From Helicobacteraceae bacterium (GTDB taxonomy: Bacteria > Campylobacterota > Campylobacteria > Campylobacterales > Sulfurimonadaceae): a stretch of DNA of 5,958 nucleotides. Under the pieces are notes generated by a model that saw only the letters and a list, made by a program, of their open reading frames with translations, had not been told where the DNA came from and searched no databases. How positions within the stretch are numbered: the stretch's first letter is position 1; every line of letters starts with the position of its first letter. The DNA lies in contig JALWKG010000101.1 in assembly GCA_027081565.1 (NCBI GenBank), positions 1 through 5,958 on the forward strand. The letters are read 5' to 3'. Shown here one piece after another: positions 1-5,886 of this stretch. The translations under genes were made by a program, and so were the position numbers.

Positions 1-153
1 AAAGAGAACATCTCGACAGAAATCATTGCAAACATACAAAGTCAAATCGATGAAAAGAGTTGTGCTAAGATTCTCAAGGACACCAAAGGCGTTACCGACT
101 GGATTTACGAAACGATTAAACTAATATGTCATAAAGAAGATACAGATGAATAA
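1..153 (+). CDS. C-terminal end of AbiEi-like antitoxin (5' partial)
   Basis: The reading frame is open from the first base of the window and ends at TAA 151-153, giving the last 50 residues of a protein. The visible part is mixed, probably helical and ends in an acidic tail (HKEDTDE); no diagnostic motif is visible. The call rests on context: the stop overlaps the ATG of the downstream AbiEii-like gene by 8 bases (ATGAATAA), the usual arrangement of type IV toxin-antitoxin operons. In that family the upstream gene (AbiEi or DUF6088 type) has an N-terminal winged-helix DNA-binding domain, autoregulates the operon and counteracts the nucleotidyltransferase toxin. The DNA-binding part and promoter would lie outside the window. 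Confidence 0.6.
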   Translation, partial: KENISTEIIANIQSQIDEKSCAKILKDTKGVTDWIYETIKLICHKEDTDE

Positions 154-1129
154 AGTCGCCCAACTTTCATCTAATGATCTCCATGATCTCTTCAGTGAAA
201 CTGCTGCAAACAGGGGAATAACACAGAGTATTGTTGAAAAAGATTTTTGGGTCACCTGGACACTTGGCAAACTCTTTGCAGACAAACAACTCTCCAACAT
301 CTTAATGTTCAAAGGTGGTACCAGCCTCTCAAAAGTCTTTGGGGTTATTGAACGTTTTTCAGAAGACATCGATCTCATACTTGACTGGCAGACTCTTACA
401 AAAACAGATCCACTTGATAATCGATCCAAAACGAAGCAGGCAAAGCTAAACACCGAAGTAAATGAGAAAGCAAAAGATTATATTAGAGATGAACTTCTGC
501 CGCATATAGCTTCTCTGCTAAAACCATTGTGCCAATGTAAGATTGGTGACGATGATTTTTCTATTAATGTAACATACCCGGCTTCCTTCAAAGACAAATA
601 TTTACGACCTGAGATTCTTTTAGAGATCGGTCCATTAGCTTCTTGGTTGCCATATGAACAATACACAATCCGTTCTATCGCATCTCAGAGTTTTGATAAA
701 CTCTTTGTGAACCCAACATGTTCAGTCAATGCTATAGTTGCTAAACGAACATTTTGGGAAAAAGCAACTATTTTACATCACGAAGCTAATCGTCCAGAAG
801 GTTCAATCATCCCTTCTCGATACTCAAGACACTATTACGATCTAGCAATGATGGCCAATTCTTCAATTAGAGATGAAGCCTTAGCCGATAAAGAGTTACT
901 AGAAAATGTCGTAGCGTTCAAGAAAAAGTTTTATTCAAGAGGTTGGGCACAGTACGATGATGTACTCAATGGTTCTTTAAAACTATTACCGCCAGAATAT
1001 AGATATAAAGAGCTCAGAAGTGATTATGCTGCAATGCGTTCAATGATATTTGGAGAGTACCCAGACTTTGATACCATAATACACATTTTAGGCGATCTGG
1101 AAAAAGCGATAAATAAAGGGCATCTCTAA
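146..1129 (+). CDS. abiEii: AbiEii-family nucleotidyltransferase toxin (type IV TA system)
   Basis: This 327-residue protein has the marks of the AbiEii/DUF1814 nucleotidyltransferases and about their usual length. Near the N-terminus is EKDFWVTW (31-38). The nucleotidyltransferase signature follows: KGGTSLSK (56-63), then RFSEDIDL (70-77) with the paired acidic residues D74 and D76, and a third acidic position in LLEIG (E160). The conserved C-terminal half includes KRTFWEKAT (200-208) and RHYYDLAMM (228-236). Members of the family transfer nucleotides to cellular RNA (tRNA in studied cases) and stop growth, which can abort phage infection. The ATG at 146 overlaps the upstream stop, which implies translational coupling, and a purine-rich AAAGAAGA lies just upstream. 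All motifs I can name are present, so it is probably active. An Rhs fragment begins a few bases after its stop codon. Confidence 0.9.
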   Translation: MNKVAQLSSNDLHDLFSETAANRGITQSIVEKDFWVTWTLGKLFADKQLSNILMFKGGTSLSKVFGVIERFSEDIDLILDWQTLTKTDPLDNRSKTKQAKLNTEVNEKAKDYIRDELLPHIASLLKPLCQCKIGDDDFSINVTYPASFKDKYLRPEILLEIGPLASWLPYEQYTIRSIASQSFDKLFVNPTCSVNAIVAKRTFWEKATILHHEANRPEGSIIPSRYSRHYYDLAMMANSSIRDEALADKELLENVVAFKKKFYSRGWAQYDDVLNGSLKLLPPEYRYKELRSDYAAMRSMIFGEYPDFDTIIHILGDLEKAINKGHL

Positions 1130-1135
1130 AATAAA

Positions 1136-2323
1136 TTGAAAGCTACCAACGGTAACCGTACAGCCACGTCCAACACACTCAGAGGCATCGACAGCTACAG
1201 AGCCTACTATGACCTTAATGACTCATTAGAGGAGATTGGTCCTGAGCGTTATGCTTATGATGAAGATGGGTATATAAAGAGTAAGTCAACATCAGAAGGT
1301 ACCACCACCTATGACTATGGTTCACTTGGCGAACTTAAAGAGGTCGTTCTGCCTAACGGTGACATCATCACCTACAGACACAACGCCAATAACCAGAGAG
1401 TCGCTAAACTCAAAAACGGTGAAGTGGTAGAGAAGTATCTTTGGTTGAACCTTACGACACTCTTGGCTGTGTATGATAAAGATGACAAGCTCTTGCAGCG
1501 TTTTGAGTATGCTGATGGGAGGATGCCGCTTAGTTTTACTGATAGTAGTGGAGATATCTTCTACCTCAGTTACAATCAAATAGGCAGTCCAAGAGCGGTT
1601 ACTGATGAAGATGGTAATATTCTTAAAACTCTGACTTATGATAGTTTTGGTACTATCATCGCAGACAGTAATCCGACATTCAAAATTCCATTTGGTTTTG
1701 CAGGCGGGTTGTATGACTCTGACACCAAGCTGACACGGTTTGGTTATAGAGATTATGATGCAAGTACAGGCAAATGGACGGCTAAAGACCCTATTGGGTT
1801 TGATGGTGGGGATACGAATCTTTATGGGTATGTGTTGGGGGATCCGGTGAACTTTACAGATTCAAAAGGATTATTCCAAGATCCTAGGTTTAATGGACGA
1901 GGGGTTCCAAATGCAATGGGTGGCAATAGTCAATCTAGCAATGTAGATGGAGGAGTTGGAACAGGTATAAGTGGTCACTTAGGACTACTTGGAGGAAGTT
2001 ATTATGAGTATATTACATATGGAGATTCCGGTGCACAACGAGTGTCTGTATCTTGTGCAAGGCTTGGTATAGGTATCCTCGGTGGGACAGGAATCCAAGC
2101 TACAAGTTCAGTTTCACCTAGTGTTTGTACCGATGATAAAAAAGAATGTGTAGAGACTTGGAGTGTTGGTGGATCTGCTGCAGCTGCAGCATGGGACCTA
2201 AGAGTAGGAGGCGGTGTATCGGTAGGGCCATCTGGTTTATCAGGAACACTTGATGGCCCAGGTATCGGCGCTGGTATATATGCAGGAGTTGATGTATGTG
2301 TAATAAAATCTTGTCCGTTATAA
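1136..2323 (+). CDS. Orphan Rhs tip 1: Rhs core fragment with glycine-rich C-terminal toxin candidate
   Basis: This is a 5'-truncated Rhs/YD-repeat gene. Residues 1-246 are Rhs core: YD repeats (NGNRTATSN, YAYDEDGY, TTTYDYGSLGEL), then the Rhs-associated core with TRFGYRDYD, GKWTAKDPIG (D at 218) and NLYGYVLGDP, ending at the junction DPVNFTDSKGL. Full-length Rhs proteins have a much longer core forming a shell around the toxin. Residues 247-395 are a unique tip rich in glycine, alanine and serine, with stretches such as GSAAAAAWDLRVGGG and a GIGAGIYAGVDVCV end. I do not recognise this domain. The overlapping multi-helix membrane gene downstream suggests a membrane-acting toxin, which is inference. 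The only start is a TTG with a poor ribosome site, so it is probably silent unless recombined onto an intact rhs gene. Confidence 0.8.
   Translation: MKATNGNRTATSNTLRGIDSYRAYYDLNDSLEEIGPERYAYDEDGYIKSKSTSEGTTTYDYGSLGELKEVVLPNGDIITYRHNANNQRVAKLKNGEVVEKYLWLNLTTLLAVYDKDDKLLQRFEYADGRMPLSFTDSSGDIFYLSYNQIGSPRAVTDEDGNILKTLTYDSFGTIIADSNPTFKIPFGFAGGLYDSDTKLTRFGYRDYDASTGKWTAKDPIGFDGGDTNLYGYVLGDPVNFTDSKGLFQDPRFNGRGVPNAMGGNSQSSNVDGGVGTGISGHLGLLGGSYYEYITYGDSGAQRVSVSCARLGIGILGGTGIQATSSVSPSVCTDDKKECVETWSVGGSAAAAAWDLRVGGGVSVGPSGLSGTLDGPGIGAGIYAGVDVCVIKSCPL
1378..1848 (+). repeat. Rhs core direct repeat, copy 1
   Basis: This segment encodes the Rhs core from HNANNQRVAKLKN to LGDPV. It aligns without gaps to copy 2 (2662-3145, offset 1284), and its later parts align to copy 4 (offset 3754) and copy 3 (offset 2626). 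By eye the last ~148 bases differ from copy 4 at only about six positions. Identity stops at the core/tip junction; after it the tips are unrelated. Such near-identical stretches are the likely recombination handles for exchanging toxin tips. Confidence 0.9.
2284..2288 (+). promoter_or_regulatory. Shine-Dalgarno site fixing the start of the tip 1 immunity gene
   Basis: AGGAG lies 7 bases before the ATG at 2296, inside the end of the upstream toxin frame. It supports 2296 as the start and argues that the small overlapping gene is real and translated. A competing ATG at 2292 is in a different frame and less well spaced. Confidence 0.65.
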
Positions 2324-2580
2324 TCAGTGTATATCCCTTTACAAAGAAAGTAAGTAAAAAGCAATATGCAGCTTACTCTTTGATACAATTAGTTTTAATA
2401 TATTTACTTTGGCATGTTGATATTAATGTTATGTTGTGGTTTGCTCTTGCTTCTTATACTCTTAGTCTACCAATAATGATTCACCGATATATTGAAGTCT
2501 TTAATGCAAAATTATATGTATGCTTTTTAATTATATTTTCTTATACTTTCATGTTTAAAAGTATCTCTTATTTCTCTTAA
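2296..2580 (+). CDS. Small three-helix membrane protein, candidate immunity protein for tip 1
   Basis: This 94-residue protein overlaps the end of the tip 1 frame by 28 bases, so the two are probably translated together. It has three predicted membrane segments: about 25-41 (SLIQLVLIYLLWHV), 45-62 (MLWFALASYTLSLPIM) and 72-90 (YVCFLIIFSYTFMF), separated by short loops with a few charged residues. I do not recognise a family. Its position right after an Rhs toxin tip is that of an immunity gene. Immunity proteins made only of membrane helices are known to protect against pore-forming colicins, so a membrane-directed toxin in tip 1 is a reasonable inference. The start is supported by a well-spaced AGGAG. 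Confidence 0.65.
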   Translation: MCNKILSVIISVYPFTKKVSKKQYAAYSLIQLVLIYLLWHVDINVMLWFALASYTLSLPIMIHRYIEVFNAKLYVCFLIIFSYTFMFKSISYFS

Positions 2581-2661
2581 TTTTTTTTGCACTACGTTAT
2601 TTAGACAAAAGACAGCTAAGACTTAATTTGTATACAAAAGATGAGTACAAACTATAGCCAC
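2581..2661 (+). other. Spacer between cassette 1 and Rhs copy 2
   Basis: This is an 81-base AT-rich gap. It begins with a run of eight T directly after the immunity stop codon, but no stem precedes it, so I do not call a terminator. A 12-base perfect palindrome, TTTGTATACAAA, sits at 2627-2638, which could easily occur by chance in such sequence. Rhs homology starts abruptly at 2662. I see no clear promoter. Confidence 0.4.
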
Positions 2662-3145
2662 ACACAACGCCAATAACCAGAGAGTCGCTAAACTCAAAAA
2701 CAATCAAGTAGTAGAGAAGTACCTTTGGTTGAACCTGACGACACTGTTGGCTGTGTATGACAAAGATGATAAACTGCTGCAGCGTTTTGAGTATGCTGAT
2801 GGGAGGATGCCGCTTAGTTTTACTGACAACAGTGGAGATCGCTTCTACATCAGTTACAATCAGATTGGTTCACCAAGAGCCATTACAGATCGCAATGGTA
2901 ATATTCTTAAAACTCTGACTTATGATAGTTTTGGTACTATCATTGCAGACAGTAATCCGACATTCAAAATTCCATTTGGTTTTGCGGGCGGGTTGTATGA
3001 CTCTGACACCAAACTGACACGGTTTGGTTATAGAGACTATGACGCAAGCACTGGTAAATGGACTGCTAAAGACCCTATTGGGTTTGATGGTGGGGATAGT
3101 AATCTTTATGGGTATGTGTTGGGGGATCCGGTTGGGTTTGTGGAT
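2662..3145 (+). repeat. Rhs core direct repeat, copy 2
   Basis: This is the second copy of the Rhs core, collinear with copy 1 over its whole shared length with no insertions or deletions. It keeps the same reading frame, which is open from 2645, just after an in-frame TGA. Homology begins at ACACAACGCC. After the shared GGATCCGGT it follows copies 3 and 4 (GTTGGGTTTGTGGAT) rather than copy 1. Confidence 0.9.
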
Positions 3146-3535
3146 ATTGATGGTCTACGATGTACATATTCTCAAAGTTCGGGCAGGATGACATGTACAG
3201 ATAATAGGACAGGTCAAATATACTATGACGAGAGCGGTTATTCTGGAACTGCTGTAGGCAGAAATAACCCAGCCGTTCAAGGTCAACAAAATATAGGGCC
3301 TATTCCGCGGGGAGAATGGAGTTGGGGCGACCCTTATAATAGTACACATACTGGTCCAAACACAATTCCATTAATGCCTTTAGAAGGTAACACATGTTTT
3401 GAAACAGATCGGCAGTGTGATACTTTTAGGGTGCATGGAAACAATAGTAATAATGATGCATCTCAAGGGTGTATTATTTTGCCACCAAATAGAACAAATA
3501 TCCCAAGTGGAGAAGTTGTAGAGGTTGTACCATAA
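2729..3535 (+). CDS. Orphan Rhs tip 2: Rhs core fragment with Tlde1/DUF2778 peptidoglycan-acting toxin domain
   Basis: Residues 1-143 are Rhs core ending in DPVGFVDIDGL. In-frame core homology extends back to 2663, but the first usable start is the TTG at 2729. Residues 144-268 match the Tlde1 (DUF2778) domain: SSGRMTCTDNRTGQIYY, GYSG, GRNNP, NIGPIPRGEW, HTGPNTIPLMP, and the catalytic pattern FRVHG (H236) followed by SQGCIILP (C248). This is the HxxxxxxxxxSxGC signature of L,D-transpeptidase-like enzymes. Tlde1 proteins are type VI secretion effectors that attack peptidoglycan tetrapeptides in the periplasm of target cells, by L,D-carboxypeptidase and exchange activity. Both catalytic residues are present, so the domain should be functional. 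The stop overlaps the next start by one base (TAATG). Without an intact Rhs N-terminus, delivery is not expected from this copy. Confidence 0.85.
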   Translation: MNLTTLLAVYDKDDKLLQRFEYADGRMPLSFTDNSGDRFYISYNQIGSPRAITDRNGNILKTLTYDSFGTIIADSNPTFKIPFGFAGGLYDSDTKLTRFGYRDYDASTGKWTAKDPIGFDGGDSNLYGYVLGDPVGFVDIDGLRCTYSQSSGRMTCTDNRTGQIYYDESGYSGTAVGRNNPAVQGQQNIGPIPRGEWSWGDPYNSTHTGPNTIPLMPLEGNTCFETDRQCDTFRVHGNNSNNDASQGCIILPPNRTNIPSGEVVEVVP

Positions 3536-4005
3536 TGAAAAAATCAATATATTTTTTTTACATGTTTGTCTTTTTGTCGTCAATACATGCAGAAACACCG
3601 ACTCTAAATACCATAGATAACAATATAAGTGCTACGTGCTATCTTGGAATAACTCAAGATACAATGATATTTAAGAATAATACCAAATGGAATGGTTGGG
3701 GTGAAGAGTTAAAACTTCCTAAATATTTTATAAAAGATCTTAAAATAGTTTATAAGCAAGAAACACTTTATATCCCTATATCCGCTTTTATTGATCTAGG
3801 AAATCCGCAGACAATTAAAATTAAAAATACAAAAATAAATGGTTGTTTTCATATTGAAATATGTGGAGGAGATGCTTCTACTTCATATAAAGCGGTTCTT
3901 ATATTTGAAAATATGTTTATTAAAAAAAGGATTGTAAAGCACCTGGAATTTCCTGAAACTTCATGGGAGAAGACAGAATATCATTTTACAACTGAAGAGT
4001 ATTAA
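3535..4005 (+). CDS. Exported immunity protein candidate for the Tlde1-type tip
   Basis: This 156-residue protein starts with a Sec signal peptide: KK at 2-3, a hydrophobic core (about 5-14) and a likely cleavage site after IHA (residue 19). The mature part looks rich in beta strands, with cysteines at 35, 104 and 110 and the stretches KLPKYF (60-65) and LIFENMF (122-128). The ATG shares a base with the toxin stop codon and GAGG at 3521-3524 is a plausible ribosome site, so it is coupled to the toxin. A periplasmic location fits a toxin that acts on peptidoglycan, and known Tlde1 immunity proteins (Tldi1) are also periplasmic. I cannot claim homology to Tldi1. The gene is markedly AT-rich compared with the core repeats. 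Confidence 0.75.
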   Translation: MKKSIYFFYMFVFLSSIHAETPTLNTIDNNISATCYLGITQDTMIFKNNTKWNGWGEELKLPKYFIKDLKIVYKQETLYIPISAFIDLGNPQTIKIKNTKINGCFHIEICGGDASTSYKAVLIFENMFIKKRIVKHLEFPETSWEKTEYHFTTEEY

Positions 4006-4044
4006 GGGTATCAACCGCAAAATGTTCTGATGATGAAAGTTCAC

Positions 4045-4060
4045 TTTTACTATAGTAAAA
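4045..4060. repeat. 16-base perfect palindrome in the spacer before tip 3
   Basis: TTTTACTATAGTAAAA reads the same on both strands. It lies in the roughly 106-base non-coding stretch (4006-4111) between the tip 2 immunity gene and the decayed Rhs core. It could be an operator half-site pair, but no promoter or regulator is evident and AT-rich palindromes arise by chance. I see nothing else convincing in that spacer. Confidence 0.35.
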
Positions 4061-4111
4061 AATGTAGTTGAGTAGAGAGGGATCGTATACCAAGACGACC
4101 AAGAGTAGATA

Positions 4112-4334
4112 TTGCGCAGAGTTTCATCTGAATTTGAATATGCTGAGCAAAGAATGCCGATCATCATGACTAAAACGGACAGAAGTACTACCTTCACTAT
4201 GATCAGGCAGGAACACTCAGAGTAGTCACTCAAGAAGATGGTACAATAGTCAAACAGATCGCATATGACACATTTGGCAATATTCTTTCTGAGAGTAACA
4301 CAAGCTTTAAAGTACCATTTAGTTTTCAGGCGGG
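4112..4334 (+). pseudogene. Frameshifted remnant of a divergent Rhs core variant (upstream of tip 3)
   Basis: Pieces of Rhs core can be read in three successive frames. LRRVSSEFEYAEQRMP reads from 4112. After loss of one base near 4183, YYLHYDQAGTLRVVTQEDG and KQIAYDTFGNILSESN read from 4186. After loss of another base at 4326/4327, GGLYDADTK reads on into tip 3. The wording is distinctly different from copies 1, 2 and 4 (AEQRMPIIM against ADGRMPLSF; LRVVTQEDG against PRAVTDEDG), so this is a second core lineage. The sequence switches to the common core type at about 4327. With two frameshifts this part cannot be translated as one protein with tip 3, unless the assembly is wrong here. Confidence 0.75.
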
Positions 4335-4496
4335 TTGTATGACGCTGACACCAAGCTGACACGGTTTGGTTATCGTGATTATGACGCAAGCACTGGTCAG
4401 TGGACGGCTAAAGACCCTATTGGGTTTGATGGTGGGGACAGTAACCTTTATGGGTATGTGCTTGGAGATCCGGTTGGGTTTGTGGATCCTAGTGGA
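4327..4496 (+). repeat. Rhs core direct repeat, copy 3 (short)
   Basis: This is the shortest shared segment, from CAGGCGGGTTGTATGAC through GGATCCGGTTGGGTTTGTGGATCC to the junction GGA. It aligns without gaps to copies 1, 2 and 4. The final part, through CCTAGTGGA, is shared with copy 4 alone. Upstream of 4327 the sequence belongs to the divergent, decayed core lineage. Confidence 0.85.
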
Positions 4497-4763
4497 TTGC
4501 AAAGCACGAAAGGATGGTTAGACTTTTTTTCTATGGGTAAAAAGACAAACAGAAAAGTAGATGCTTATTATAAAGCATATTCAGGTTCTTCTCTAACTAA
4601 AATCTGTCAGGAAGGTTATGCCAATATCCGTTATTGGTGTGATAATGAAAATACTAAAGAAGGTAGTTGTGACACAGATACAAAATCAGTATATTGTACA
4701 AATGCAATTTCAGAATGGAGTGATACCTGTCAGTATACTGGTGTAGACTGGGCAGTACATTAA
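4335..4763 (+). CDS. Orphan Rhs tip 3: short Rhs core with cysteine-rich C-terminal domain of unknown function
   Basis: Residues 1-55 are the end of the Rhs core (TRFGYRDYD, GQWTAKDPIG, NLYGYVLGDP) with a perfect PxxxxDPxGL junction (PVGFVDPSGL). Residues 56-142 form the tip, which I do not recognise. It has a basic, probably helical start (KKTNRKVDAYYKAY) and five cysteines (in KICQ, RYWCD, GSCD, VYCT and DTCQ) that could form disulfides or bind metal. The exported partner encoded 2 bases downstream suggests a toxin acting in the periplasm, which is inference. The frame starts at a TTG that is really an internal core leucine codon, and the core upstream is frameshifted. Expression of this copy therefore probably depends on recombination. 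Confidence 0.7.
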   Translation: MYDADTKLTRFGYRDYDASTGQWTAKDPIGFDGGDSNLYGYVLGDPVGFVDPSGLQSTKGWLDFFSMGKKTNRKVDAYYKAYSGSSLTKICQEGYANIRYWCDNENTKEGSCDTDTKSVYCTNAISEWSDTCQYTGVDWAVH

Positions 4764-4765
4764 AC

Positions 4766-5293
4766 ATGAGAAAATATATACCTCTAATGATACTTATGAT
4801 TACTGTTCTAGGCGTAGCAGCTAACAGATTAGGTGTATTTGACGCGAGTACAATCAGTGTTGATAAAATTCTTATTAAAAAGCCGAGTTTATTTCGTCTA
4901 ACAAGCTCGACAAAACATTTTATGGTCCCTATTGATTTAGGATGTGGTTTTGATTTTAATTGTGAAAAAAACATAACGTTACCAAAAAAAGATTTTCAAG
5001 GTATTTCAGTTGTGTATCAAGATATACGAAATAATCCTATAGTAATCTCAATACGCAAAGTTGGAAAGTATGATAAAAAATTATATTCGTTAATCTCAAA
5101 AGAATATGAAAACTACGATTCTAAAATTGGAAACTGTATTATTAAGAAACCTAAATGTAATTGTTGTGATGATTGTTTAGAATATAATATCTTATTAGAA
5201 AATAGTATGTACAAAATTTCTATCACTTCTCAACTACCTGATGTAGCAAGTAGTGTTGTAGAACAGATATGTCAATCTACGGGGAGTATCTGA
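4766..5293 (+). CDS. Exported or membrane-anchored cysteine-rich immunity candidate for tip 3
   Basis: This 175-residue protein starts with MRKY and a hydrophobic stretch (about 5-18) ending in GVAA before N20, which is a signal peptide or a single membrane anchor. The mature part has eight cysteines (60, 66, 124, 131, 133, 134, 137, 169), four of them packed in KCNCCDDC, so disulfides or a metal site are likely. It begins 2 bases after the tip 3 stop without a clear ribosome site, which suggests translational coupling. Its position and export signal make it the likely immunity protein. ITLPKKDFQGISVVY (70-84) and NILLENSM (141-148) resemble the spacing and wording of the tip 2 immunity protein (LKLPKYF...KIVY, VLIFENMF), so the two may share a fold. 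Confidence 0.7.
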   Translation: MRKYIPLMILMITVLGVAANRLGVFDASTISVDKILIKKPSLFRLTSSTKHFMVPIDLGCGFDFNCEKNITLPKKDFQGISVVYQDIRNNPIVISIRKVGKYDKKLYSLISKEYENYDSKIGNCIIKKPKCNCCDDCLEYNILLENSMYKISITSQLPDVASSVVEQICQSTGSI

Positions 5294-5363
5294 CCCTTAA
5301 GTCAAGAAAATAAGAAAACGAGGGTCTGCTGACAACTCACTACTACACCACCCCCTATTTAGA

Positions 5364-5624
5364 AATGGTAATATTCTTAAAACCCTAACTTATGATAGTT
5401 TTGGTACTATCATTGCAGACAGTAATCCGACATTCAAAATACCATTTGGATTTGCAGGCGGGTTGTATAACGCTGACACCAAGCTGACACGGTTTGGTTA
5501 TAGAGATTATGATGCAAGCACAGGCAAGTGGACAGCTAAAGACCCTATAGGGTTTGATGGTGGGGATACGAATCTTTATGGGTATGTGTTGGGGGATCCG
5601 GTTGGGTTTGTGGATCCTAGTGGA
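5364..5624 (+). repeat. Rhs core direct repeat, copy 4
   Basis: Homology starts abruptly at AATGGTAATATTCTTAAAA and runs without gaps against copies 1 and 2 to the junction. Like copy 1 it encodes GGDTN, whereas copies 2 and 3 encode GGDSN. The 70 bases before it (5294-5363) follow the tip 3 immunity gene and show no recognisable Rhs sequence. Confidence 0.9.
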
Positions 5625-5837
5625 CTAGTTCCATTAAAACTATTACTTCCGTTGTTTCCGATGGTTAAGTACACATACGAAGAACTAGACGACATGATCA
5701 ATGGCAAGGATAAATTAGAAATGCAAAAAATGTGTATTGAACTCAGTCACATGTATGATTATCTTATAGAACATCTTCCTGAAAATGCATGTATATCATC
5801 AGATGACATATCAATATATGAGTTATACTTACAATAA
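5463..5837 (+). CDS. Orphan Rhs tip 4: Rhs core fragment with short unknown C-terminal domain
   Basis: Residues 1-55 are the end of the Rhs core with a perfect PVGFVDPSGL junction. In-frame core homology extends back to 5364 and the frame is open from 5301, but no ATG is available; the TTG at 5463 is an internal core codon. Residues 56-124 are a 69-residue tip with a hydrophobic start (PLKLLLPLFPMV) followed by a charged, probably helical part (EELDDMINGKDKLEMQKMC, ELSHMYDYLIEHLPENAC). I do not recognise a toxin family. It is the shortest tip here and may be truncated. The next gene starts 49 bases downstream. Confidence 0.65.
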   Translation: MYNADTKLTRFGYRDYDASTGKWTAKDPIGFDGGDTNLYGYVLGDPVGFVDPSGLVPLKLLLPLFPMVKYTYEELDDMINGKDKLEMQKMCIELSHMYDYLIEHLPENACISSDDISIYELYLQ

Positions 5838-5886
5838 GGAACAACGAATAACATATTTACAATGTTTAAAAGCTATTGGAAAATAA

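Noticed and set aside
2002..2388. Minus-strand open frame of 128 codons
   Set aside because: It is antisense to the glycine-rich tip 1; its proline-rich wording is simply the complement of glycine codons.
2575..2590. Run of eight T after the tip 1 immunity gene as a terminator
   Set aside because: No GC-rich stem-loop precedes the T run.
3961..4389. Long open frame on the minus strand (142 codons) with hydrophobic stretches
   Set aside because: It lies antisense to the decayed Rhs core, whose + strand fragments are clearly recognisable. It has no family resemblance or ribosome site that I can see.
5292..5326. Inverted repeat GACCCT / AGGGTC after the tip 3 immunity gene as a terminator
   Set aside because: The stem is only 6 bases with a 23-base loop and no T run follows.
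1378..5624. Repeats as a CRISPR array or insertion sequence
   Set aside because: The repeats are long coding Rhs core segments, with no short regular spacers, transposase or terminal inverted repeats.
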